From: Hydrangea macrophylla
Taxonomy: Eukaryota; Streptophyta; Magnoliopsida; Cornales; Hydrangeaceae
Direction: 5' to 3'
Length of the DNA: 64,000 nucleotides
NCBI GenBank assembly: GCA_033977485.1
Contig: CM066994.1
Span: 42,309,155 to 42,373,154, forward strand
The notes below the pieces were generated by a model. That model was not told where the DNA came from, did not search any database, and saw only the letters and a list, made by a program, of their open reading frames with translations. Below are positions 10,956 through 20,786 of this stretch, piece after piece. Numbering within the stretch: position 1 is the first letter of the stretch; each line of letters opens with the position of its first letter. A program made the position numbers and the translations under genes.

Positions 10956-12812
10956 CTCTGCCACAACCTCTTTTCCTATGACATAATTGGCTTTCTTCTT
11001 TAAGGCTTTCTGAACAGATGTACCAAAAGGATCTGCGTGCACTGCACCAACCCAGCCCTCCGAACTTGTGGTCCAGGATATTTCCTTAGCCCCGAAACAC
11101 GACAAGCCCCATTCATCGTAATGCCTAGGAGCAGGGGCCCGAAGAGATACATCGCCACAACGAATTTGCCCAATGACCAGGGCAGGAGGAGAACCCTCAC
11201 AATACGAGCGAAACGCTAACAAAGAACTCCGCCAAAAAGTATCATAATCAGGGAAACACCTCCCCCGTCTCCCTAGTGGTGGCAACACCATATCACACCC
11301 AAACCATAGATACCCGTCGCTGAAACCAGCACAACAGAAGGCAACACTATCGGAAGACAGAACAGTGCGTGCCGAAGGAGTACCTTGATCCAAACCTAAC
11401 TGCCGCCTGACCCGATCAGGACGGTACGCCATTACACTGCCACCTACCTCCCAAACTGCAGGAAGATAAAGACAGGTATAGATGGTAACGGCAGCAGCTA
11501 CAGTAAGGGAAACTCCACTAAAATCATCAGCCGAAACGTGAGTACCAGCAGCCTCGCTCCACGGAGAAACCCCCGTTCGATAACCCGGGCCTGTCCGACC
11601 ATAGGGACGCCAATCAAATGAGTCCACATCATCTATCACCGATGACAAAGAACGCTCAGGTGGCCCACACTTACTCCACCGACATACTCGATACTCTGGC
11701 GTAGTGCGATGATGATTTGGAATCACCAACCCACGGTGATAACGCTCATAAATAAAAGTTTGCAGAAATGGAATCGACACAAAGGTAGCAACATCATACC
11801 TACCAAACGAGCGAGACATATCCAACACTGCCATGTCCAGCCGCGCATATAACGAACCCAAAAAGAGACCGGCTAGGGGAACAACTTTCCCTCTAGATAA
11901 AATAGCAGGAACCCCAAACCAACGAAAGCTCGGCCCATGCTCAGGCGATCCCTCAAAAATGCACCGTGAAAGCCAACACGCCAAATAGGCGGCATACCTA
12001 TAATCATGCATTGGGCCAATCTCAATATCATGTGTACCACCCTCAGAGACAAACCTCTCAGGTTAGCGGTCTTCCCAAAAGTACCGCATAAACGCCCAAA
12101 AATAAGCTTTCTTGCCATTCCCCTTCGCCGGTCCAGGAATACGAGCACCCGTGCTAGCATCAAATACGGAACATCTTTGACAATATTGCAACCCCTCCTC
12201 AAGCACTTTCACAATTTTTTGCTCCTCCGCATCTAACTCATAGGTCACCAGATTAATATCCCCCAAGATGCTAAGCTTCAATAAGACTGACACATCCTCT
12301 AAGGTCGGCGTAAATTCCCCCCAGGCAGTGATAAACGTATGTGTAGAAGTGTACCACCGAGACATCAATGTCACCATATCCGACTCCACCCGAGATACAT
12401 TAGCAAGATCACGCCAACACATAACTAAATCATAGATTCGGGCTCGCCTAAGTGGTCCCTCAAACTCTCGGATAATGGCGTCTGTCCATTCTTGCCAATC
12501 CTCCTTCAGAAAGAGCCTGTTTGCAAACTTCCAATTCGAATAGGGACAATCCCCACGTTCCACTTGAAATCGCATCACTTTTGCAGAATCAACAAGATCA
12601 GCATCTGCAACTAAGGCAGGTAATGGAGAAGCCACACCCAAATCTGTAATCGCCTGTTCAACCTGAACCCAAAATTCATCTGCGTCACCCAGGAACGGCG
12701 CTCTCAACCAACGAGATAAAGGAGGAATTGAAGGAACACTCTGCGAATTGCCCTTCAACGGCTTACCAAGCTGCGAATTGCCCTTCAACGGTTTACCACC
12801 ACGGGGAGCCAT
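10956..12812 (-). pseudogene. Antisense PMD gene, exon 1: plant mobile domain
   Basis: The minus-strand frame starts MAPRGGKPLKG and encodes a plant mobile domain. Visible signatures are SRWLRAPFLGD, then a Trp-rich segment, FITAWGEFTPTLEDVSVLL at about residues 155-175 and, further on, YAAYLACWLSRCIFEGSP. PMDs are found in host MAIN/MAIL1-type nuclear proteins and as captured genes in plant transposons. A direct repeat of eight codons (KPLKGNSQ twice) lies near the N-terminus. One in-frame TAA at 12063-12065 interrupts the domain; homology continues in the same frame, so exon 1 is about 619 codons with a single nonsense lesion. It ends at a consensus donor (GAG|GTAAAA, phase 0). Confidence 0.82.
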
Positions 12813-13379
12813 AACACCTGCATTTTACAATGCAAACAATCAACGGAAATATACTTGCAACACATAAACAAATGCATAAATATAAACACATATAACCAAT
12901 TATGTCGGCGGTCACCAAGAAAGCACACACCTACAGCGAATGACAACCGTCCTGACTTCACGCGACTACAAGTAGCCCGCCTACAACCGAGATCAATGGG
13001 AAAAAGAAAGCACCAAAAGCACCAAAAGAGTGATACGATCACACAACCACCATACTGCAGGCAAAAAAGCAATGAGCCTCGGTCTCCTTCACCTACGCAT
13101 CATCAAACGACACCAACAGATAAGTACAAATGTTCTCTTTTACAGATTTCTTATCACTACAATACACTCTTGGACACTTACTGCCGACGCCAACACTGGC
13201 ACCAACACCTAGTCTTACTACCCCGGTTCCCACTCTTGCACACACAGTAAGTTCTCACACTCATTATCTATATCAATCTAAAAAAAAAAATGTGTGTCGA
13301 TATTCTTTAGACACTAGCTCAAGTACATGGATAAAGCCCTTTTCAGGAACTCCTTGTCCACTCAAGGTCATACCAAGTA
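12813..13379. other. Upstream region of the antisense PMD gene
   Basis: AT-rich near the PMD start, with minus-strand TATATTTA-like sequence around 12890-12905, then mixed sequence. A segment just before the PMD ATG (GTTGATTGT on the minus strand, about 12835-12845) is also found upstream of antisense gene B near 17845-17855, suggesting related 5' regions. I see no coding feature. Confidence 0.4.
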
Positions 13380-16300
13380 CGCTGCTTGGACAGCAAAAAA
13401 TCACAGAAAGTACCACTTCTTTACACTGACAATGAATGGAACCCCCACACCGCCGTCACATCTATCTCACTAACACTGGTATGCATTACAATACCAATGA
13501 CTCGTCTACAGAGTTCACCTATTTGGGTCTGGCGCTGGACTTGGGACCCACCCTTTATGCCTTCACCACTAACCGACGACTTAGGGTGTCGACAAGCCCA
13601 TCATCGATAGAGTGGGACCATCAACAACCCACTCCCTAAGCGACAACTATTGTCGACGACCACACATCCAACCACCCAACCACTCTTTAACCGACAACTC
13701 AGGTACTCCATTCCAACCCCTTCCATTCACCAGTAGATTTGCCGCAAAAAAAAAAAAAAGGGGGGGGGGGGTAAGTGAGACAAATCATCAGCAACACTAT
13801 GAGTCCTGTCGCCAAACACTTGTCGCCACTAGCTTATAGACCCCCTCCTCCGTTGCTACCCCCAACCCATCACCGATAATCACCCGCACGAGACGCCTAT
13901 GAGCGCCACCCAATAACCCCATTCGACGAACACCCAAAGATCACCGGACCTAACCCTTCATCGTAGCTAGAACCGGGCCTACCACCCCATTACCATATCA
14001 TCGACACAACCCATGGCCGACAACGTCACCCCAACCACGATTCATAACCCCACTTTTCCCCATCGATAATGCCATCGACTGCCTCGTTCGACAAACCATC
14101 GCTGAGAGCGGCGACTTTGCTGCCGCCTAAGGGGAGTCACACCCCATCCCCTCCCATCGTCACTAACAACACCCACAAACGTAACCGATGCGCCGCACAC
14201 ACGATGTCAATAACATATATGTGTAATCGTCACACACAGCTTCACCATCGACACAAGGGCCCGGTGACTTAGTCATCACTAAATGACTTTTCAAGAAAGA
14301 CCAACCATCAATAAACACTGTCGATTGCAAAATAAAGACCCAATACTCCACCATCACCAGTTACCATCGGCAATCAACACACACCCATCGATAGCCTATA
14401 GGTGCCATCAACACAAACGGACCCGTTCTTGTCATCACCACCAACCACGGACCAAAAGCTGTCTACAAGACCCACCCCTCCTATCGATAACCCAACCCTT
14501 CATTGAGCAACTGTCACCCGTTCGATGACACTAACACCCTCTAACCATCGAGGGACCTATCGTCGCTACCCCTTGGCAACAACACCCATCGCCGCTACTA
14601 CCGACCTCACCCAAGCCGGCACCATCACCCAAACCACGGCGCGAGCGCTGCCCCAAACGACGTCCCAGATAACCCCAATCAACGGACAAACTCCCACCCA
14701 TTCGACAATTCTAGTCGCCGACCTCGGGCCCATTATCCGCCCGAGGGTTACACCATCCACCAACCCACGGGACCCACACTTTATGCCATCGCTACCTGCC
14801 CCATCAACACTAAGTTTCGATACCCAAAACTACATTCGATGACCCAAAAGAAACCGTTGCTAACCACACTACGTCGTTACTCCCAGCCCCACTCATGGCG
14901 TCACCACCCACTAACCCTATCGACAATACTTGTCAACACACCCCAAATCGATAGCATCCTCTCCTCATCAATTGGCATTGCCCAACCTCTCTCCAATCGA
15001 CAACTCCTATCGACGCGCTCTCCATTCAACACCATTCAACCCAACGTCGAAAGAGGGCGGGACCCACACCCTCTCTATCTCCATCGCCACCCACCACCGC
15101 CCTTACCCATCGCCACCACTATCTACGCATACCATCGATACTCAAACCACCAGCCCCGACGCCCAATGCCCACCCGACGATACCATCCCAACCGACGGCG
15201 CCCAGCACAAAAAAAAAAACATAAAAAGAGAAAAACAACCACACACCATCGCCGCCCCTTGCAACACAAACCGTCGCTAAGAGCAACGATCGTCGCTTAA
15301 AGCGGTTCCTTCTTCCCCATCTATGAACACCCAAAATTTTGAACCTAACACTGGTACTATTTGACGTCGCTACCAACCATCCACACCAACAGTATAATAG
15401 CATTGTCGAATAGTCTCAATCTTCGGACTTGACGCACACAAGCATCCATGACCCAGCTTGGGCCCACACAACACCTATCGACAACCTCTCTTTTTAATCG
15501 ATACCCAACATCGACATTACAACCCCCACTACCAGATCCCATCTCTCTTCATCGCCAAACCCTCCCCGTCGCTACAACTCGTCACTCCAATCACACAAAC
15601 CACTGATGCGAGCAACGACTTTCCGTCACCTAATGAGGTCCCCCACTTTCCCATTGATGAATACCCAAAATACCTAACCTAACCCATGGTGCCCATCGCC
15701 ACAACCCCCTCGCTACCGATGCCATCGCCAGCACCGCCTTTGTCGCATCTCGCCGAAGGCCCCTGGGTCCACCATCCGCATCGACATCATCGTGCCGTTG
15801 ACACATCCACCCCTCTCATCTCCACCACCATCGATACACCCATCGACAAACACAGTTGTGTCGATGAGAACTTACTATCGGTAGCCCCAGACCCACCATT
15901 CCCATCGATAGTCCCCCACCATCACTACACCAGCGATAGCATGTCACCACCGACACCCCCACCTAGCCCGTCGCCAAACCCGACCCTCCATTTGAACCCC
16001 ATCCAGACTTGTCGTCGGCTCCGGCGTCACACCACTCTCTGCCTCGATCCTCTCTGTTCCTCCTCCCCCCATTACCGACCCCCAATCACCAGTTCAATCC
16101 CTAACACTGAGGCCGACAACCCCAAATCAACGACCAGCCCTGCCCCAACCTCCCCGATTAATAACCCCCTACCAAACTCTCCGATCGATGATTTCCCATC
16201 GACAAAACTACGACCTAATCACCTATCGTAACACCAAGCCCCATCGCCAAAACCACCTAACCCGTTGCCGAATGCTCATCACCAAAAAAAAAATCAAAAA

Positions 16301-16600
16301 AAAAAACCAAAACGATGTCCGTCGCCGAGACCCAACGACTCGGCAGTCGATTAAAGAGGTCGAATCGATAAACCCAATCGCTAGATATACCTCCTCATAC
16401 TCAAACCCCTCCCCTTCACCATGTCTATGTACAAAAAAAAAAAATTTAGAACAAACATATACCTGTGAAAGGCTCGGAGCAGTCTCTACACCAATCGCCA
16501 ACGTCAACGCCAAAACTGCCGCTATCTCTTGTCGACGAGAATTGCCATCGCAATCTATCTCTCTCTCTCCTCTAGTTTGTAGTTTGGTATAAACTAAATC
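13380..16600. repeat. C-rich, TCGAY/TCGCC-dense degenerate tandem repeat region
   Basis: The + strand is strikingly C-rich and G-poor, packed with CATCGACA, CCATCGCCA and TCGACAAC words. Longer diverged units recur, for example GGGACCCACxxTTTATGCC near 13546 and 14768 and the phrase ACCCAAAxxx..CCTAACC near 13929, 15330 and 15661. An A13-G12 homopolymer pair lies at about 13746-13771, and shorter A-runs at 15208, 16283 and 16433. Many long frames are open on the + strand only because the skew excludes stop codons; they have Thr/Pro/His composition and no domain. Tat/Ogre elements commonly have tandem repeats in this place. Confidence 0.7.
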
Positions 16601-17195
16601 CCTATCACCCCCTCAATACTAAGACCTGTTGTTCTAAATACCGAACCAGTCCCATAATAACCCAACATACATTCACAAAGAAGCCATTTCACTTTTGGCA
16701 GTTAGCACAAGACATTCTCAGATGCCCTTCCTTTATACTCATAGCTCATCCTCTTCTCCGACTTTAAGCTAATATGACTACATTTTCTTCTTTTGAAGAC
16801 ATGTGGATTCTACTTCCGCACTACACACAGAGATTCTTAGAATCTTACTGCAACCTCACATGCATGTACTACAGACTAACTCATCTGCAAATTTCTCGTG
16901 ACTGAATAATTGCAGTACATTATATATATATACATATATAAAACCACAATACACAAGTAACGAGAGCAACAGATCATCCGTTACAAATTTACCAGAACAA
17001 ACACCAAGCTCCAAATACATGTACCATATATACGTATACACAAGATACAACTACACCAACCATGGCTAAACACGAAAAAAAAAAACATAAATAAAACAAA
17101 AAAAAAAAGAAGAGAAAAAAGCAGACTCATAATCCAAACTAGCCAAACAGACCAGTATCCAGCTTATAATTAATATGCAAACCGAGTTCACAAAT
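16601..17195. other. AT-rich spacer downstream of antisense gene B
   Basis: Contains TA-rich repeats near 16921-16940 and A-runs near 17077-17110. No gene is visible. It would hold the 3' UTR of antisense gene B. Confidence 0.45.
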
Positions 17196-17828
17196 TTATT
17201 GTTCAACAGCAGATACCTCGGTCCTAGCAGCTTCAAAACGAATATTAGCATCCGCATACTCTTGTTTCAACTCCAAAAAGCGCCTGTTCGCCGCTTCATA
17301 CATCTCTATAAACTCCACCGTGTTCGGATCTAACGATCCCACTCGCTTACCACCACCGGCTATACTGTCGTACCGCCCCAGAGTCCGTGCACACTCCGTA
17401 ATAGAATTCTCTAACTCCAAGTAAGCATCAAAAGCAGCCTGTCGTTCCAACATCGGTTCAAACAGGTCAAATTTGCGCTCCATCTCCTCTACATGGGAGT
17501 ACAACCAGTGGACTGACAATCTATCCTGTACCAGATTCCGAACCTGTTCTAACAATTCAGCAAAGAGATCACTATCCGCCTCCTCTAACGTCATCTTACA
17601 CAAGCGACGCAAAATTCGGCAAAGACGTCTAAGCAAATCGGACTGGGATCTGGCACCAATTCAACCAAAACGAATGAAAGTTTCGGGATAGCGTTGATAT
17701 ACTTGCTCTAGAATATCACAAAACTTGTGATCCATCTTCACGCCCCTCCAACCATCCTCAACATCCCCAAATGACTCTGGCAGTGGTAAACCCCACGAAG
17801 AACCACCAGAGGATCCAGCACCCGACAT
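17196..17828 (-). pseudogene. Antisense gene B: WRG/YPxTF-domain coiled-coil protein with one nonsense codon
   Basis: The frame starts MSGAGSSGG at 17828. The shared domain is the best conserved of the four: ESFGDVEDGWRGV ... LEQVYQRYPETF. A TGA at about 17661-17663 follows IRFG, after which the same frame continues with sequence aligning to gene C (LLRRLCRILRRLCKMTL against LLNHLGYVLDYLSMATL), then VHWLYSHVEEM and a coiled coil to the stop at 17196. The intact product would be about 209 residues. The continuous alignment shows that this is one gene broken by a single stop. Function unknown. Confidence 0.72.
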
Positions 17829-18135
17829 CTCCACATATAAATTAGCACAATCAACAGAATAAAAATATATAATGCACGATGCAAGCAATAGAAATGTGGG
17901 ACTGAAGAAACACACAACAAGCACCACAAATAAGTAAGGAAAGGAAGATATATAAAGACAATGATTCTCCATAGGGACAAAAGGCCACCTGTGCCATATT
18001 ATATTAACCAACGTAGCGACAAAAGAGAGGACACTACACTACACAAGATCTGCTCCCCACTAACACATATATATATATACATATATATATATATACGTTT
18101 ATATTTATCAAGGATAACAGAGTTGAACCCTCCAT
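17829..18135. other. Spacer between antisense genes B and C
   Basis: AT-rich, with a TATATATTT run on the minus strand near 17863-17873 (about 40 bp before the gene B ATG, a possible TATA box) and a TA microsatellite near 18066-18096. No coding signal. Confidence 0.4.
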
Positions 18136-18792
18136 TCAAAAGAGCCCGGTGTCCAGCTCGTAATCTTCATGAAGGCCATTCTCATTTACAAATGGACGAA
18201 GAGGAAGCTCTTTGGCAACAACATCCGCAAGTTCCCGTTGAATCATTGACAGATCCCTCTCCAAACCCACCAAGTCTCTCTCATGACCTTCACAGAGAGC
18301 TATTTGGTTACTATCCGGCCTCAAAAGTCTTCCCCGCCATGACAGAACATCTTTACATTGCTCCATCACTCGCAAAATCTCCTTGCGACGAACAGCAAGA
18401 CTCTTCCTATGAAGCACAATCTTAAAAACAAGATATTTCTGTTGTATGTCTTCCAAATGATGAAGCAACCACTGCACCGGCAGCTCAGCCTCCATCATGA
18501 TGTGAACTCTTGGGAAACAAACACAATACAAATCTTCATCACTAGTGGACAACGTAGCCATCGATAGATAATCCAACACATACCCCAAATGATTTAGCAA
18601 AGTAGATTGTTGCCCTGGATCACGACCACCAAAATTAACAAAGGTACCGGGCCTACGATTATAAACACGCTCTAAACAATCAACATACCAGTGATGCACC
18701 TTGACGCCTCTCCAACCATCGTCCGCGTTACCAAATACGTCGGGAAGAGAGCGACGTCCTCTCACAGCATGGGATGAAGTGGAGTCTGCCAT
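18136..18792 (-). CDS. Antisense gene C: WRG/YPxTF-domain coiled-coil protein (218 aa)
   Basis: An intact antisense frame. I chose the ATG at 18792 (MADSTSSHAV) because it gives an N-terminus like genes A and B; an upstream in-frame ATG would add 34 residues without similarity. Domain order is PDVFGNADDGWRGV ... LERVYNRRPGTF, then LLNHLGYVLDYLSM, VQWLLHHLEDI and a Glu/Arg/Leu-rich coiled coil with an acidic C-terminus. Two Arg/Gly substitutions soften the RYPET motif. There is no membrane segment. It is the antisense gene nearest the 3' LTR. Function unknown. Confidence 0.72.
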   Translation of the reverse strand: MADSTSSHAVRGRRSLPDVFGNADDGWRGVKVHHWYVDCLERVYNRRPGTFVNFGGRDPGQQSTLLNHLGYVLDYLSMATLSTSDEDLYCVCFPRVHIMMEAELPVQWLLHHLEDIQQKYLVFKIVLHRKSLAVRRKEILRVMEQCKDVLSWRGRLLRPDSNQIALCEGHERDLVGLERDLSMIQRELADVVAKELPLRPFVNENGLHEDYELDTGLF

Positions 18793-19095
18793 AAGTATGT
18801 CTATTACAAAGGATCGTACAAGGTTACTACACTTATGTATAGAGCACTGGAACGGATACACAATTACACAATGGATATACACAGCAGGTAACACTACTAT
18901 TTGCTAGCCCAATCTACTAACCAAATGCGACGACAGTACTATCTACAAAAGTTGAGACGTCCATCGAACTGACAACAAAGCAACCAGAACACCAGTACCA
19001 CCCGCAAAAGAAGAGATGTCCATTCACTACCAGAAAAACAATCTCAGAAAGATACGCATGCCCGCATCCTAGCCGCTCTACGCCTACGATACGGA
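18793..19095. other. Region between antisense gene C and the polypurine tract
   Basis: No coding signal. A short direct repeat occurs on the + strand (CAACCAGAACACCAGTACCACC resembles neighbouring sequence). It may contain the gene C promoter, but no clear TATA box was seen. Confidence 0.35.
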
Positions 19096-19107
19096 CAGGG
19101 GGGCTAA
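19096..19107 (+). other. Polypurine tract of the gypsy element
   Basis: ACAGGGGGGCTAA lies immediately before the 3' LTR start at TGTAGG. A G-run followed by CTAATGTAGG is a usual polypurine tract/LTR junction in plant gypsy elements, and it primes plus-strand DNA synthesis. Confidence 0.65.
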
Positions 19108-20786
19108 TGTAGGTAATGGTTAACAACTCACTAAGTTTGACCAACACATGTTAACGACGACTCCAAGTGTATTCAATATCGTCACCAAGTAATGGGCCCC
19201 GCTATACCCAACCCACATGTCTACCCGAACTCACTCAGAGCAGCTCACTCCAAAGCCCACCCAGAGTAGTCACCTGAGGCCCACTACGACTGAGCCCACC
19301 CAAACAAAGTGAAGAAAAACAAAATGGGCCCAGTCCACCTACTGCCCTCTCCACTCGTTACACCACCACCCATTAGACACGTGGATGTCGTTTAAATCCA
19401 TCGATTGCTAGTCAAAGCCATGACGTCGAATGACCATCCCTGTCATCATTCATCCGTGTCATCGATTAAGCCATGGCGTCGAATGACCACTCACCACAAA
19501 TCAACCAGTGCTTGTAGTCACCACTTGCTCTCAAGCCAGCTTACAAGGAATCTCTCCTCCGCACCCAATGAACACTTCATTACAACACAAACGCACATTC
19601 ACAGGTGGATTTCTCACCCTTGGTCAGGAAGCAGTACCAAGGGTGGCAATGACCACTGGGAACTTGAGAGTTCATGGTTCGGTGGCTAGAACCAGGGGTA
19701 ACTCCCTATCTCAATGCCTCACAGGCTGGATAAGGTTGGTCCCAAAGAGAAAGAGAGACACGTGACCACCAATCACGTGCCCTACCCCTTTAACCTCCCA
19801 ACCAATTAGAAAAGCCCATATCCTAGCAACCAGCTGAAACCTTTGACTCTCACCCTGCCCAGTCACTCCAACCTCGCTGAGTATTCTGCGAACCAATAGC
19901 AGGGTCTCGATATCCTCTCTGCTTAGGGGTCTGCACCAATGGCTTTAGCTTCGGTACTCACCCTTGCTTAGCCCTCTAGAGGCCACAGCAGTATGATCTC
20001 GAGAGCCTCCATGCTTAATCTTCTGCACCAATAAAACCATCTCGTTCCCAGTGACAATACATTTCGACGAACCAATAAGAAAAGCCTTGACACCTTGCCC
20101 CTTCGCTGCATCTTCTACACCTATAGAACTCCTTCACTTTGTCTCCCTCTCTTTGACCAACCAATGGCATCGGCTCACCCTCACAATGACAATATGACAA
20201 TACCTCGTCTCACCACCCCAATACATCGACTTGTCCGCATCTCCATTTAATAATGCCAACTACCTTAAACATACGCATTTAAGTCCCTACCTACCTCAGA
20301 CAGGGCAACCACTCCAAAGATGCCAACTCAGCCACCCCAGCTGTGCCAAGAACCTCACAAACCCTGTATAAATACCAACCTCATTCAATACATCCAACAA
20401 CCCGAGCTCAACCCAGAGTTTAAGCTTTAACCCAGTCTTAAGCTACGATTCTAAGCACTTAAGACACTTATCGACCTTCCCCTACCTCTCCTTTGCCCTC
20501 ACAGAATAGCTCCCTTCCATACACCAGTCTCCAATCGAGCGCCAACCCTTTACTGCTTTCTCTCTCTCTTATTTGGGGCTACTCTGGTTCTCACTCGAGC
20601 CATACGCTCTCCAAGTCCCACCATCGGTTATTTACATATATTTATATTATTATCATTATCATTATCTTACCAAACTCTCACTCTTACTTTCCATCGCACA
20701 TCACTTGTTGCTCCACTTGGCACTAACCAGCTTACGTGTTATACCACCCCTCATATATCATCCACATCGGATAAAGAACTCACACA
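19108..20786 (+). repeat. 3' LTR of the gypsy element, about 1679 bp
   Basis: Starts TGTAGGTAATGG after the polypurine tract and ends CTCACACA, giving TG...CA termini. The part from 19226 onward matches the window's first 1562 bp. The 5' boundary is inferred from the tract and the TG; TG at 19149 is an alternative. A TATA box lies at 20367-20374. A TTATTA microsatellite near 20645 differs in length from the 5' copy. Confidence 0.88.
20367..20374 (+). promoter_or_regulatory. TATA box of gypsy 3' LTR
   Basis: TATAAATA, identical to 1144-1151. From here the 3' LTR could drive readthrough into the MATE locus, which lies downstream on the same strand. Confidence 0.5.

Larger units (their letters stand above)
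1..20786 (+). mobile_element. Giant Tat-lineage Ty3/gypsy LTR retrotransposon, 5' end cut by window edge
   Basis: Order on the + strand is partial 5' LTR, gag, protease, RT-RNase H, second (archaeal-type) RNase H, integrase, a long 3' region and the 3' LTR. RT before integrase makes it Ty3/gypsy, and the extra RNase H with all four acidic residues points to the Tat lineage. The visible element is 20.8 kb, and about 118 bp of 5' LTR lie outside the window. Three single-domain antisense genes and one antisense PMD gene occupy 8154-18792. By eye the LTRs differ at roughly 18-20 positions over 1.56 kb plus two or three small indels, so the insertion is fairly young. gag-pol nevertheless carries at least eight nonsense codons and one frameshift, so this copy cannot make its own enzymes. 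The target-site duplication cannot be checked because the left flank is missing. Confidence 0.95.

Noticed and set aside
13600..16592. Several long + strand open frames (for example 14839-15300 and 15686-16231)
   Set aside because: They are open because the + strand is C-rich and lacks stop-forming words. Composition is Pro/Thr/His/Ser repeats, overlapping frames are open at once, and no domain is visible.
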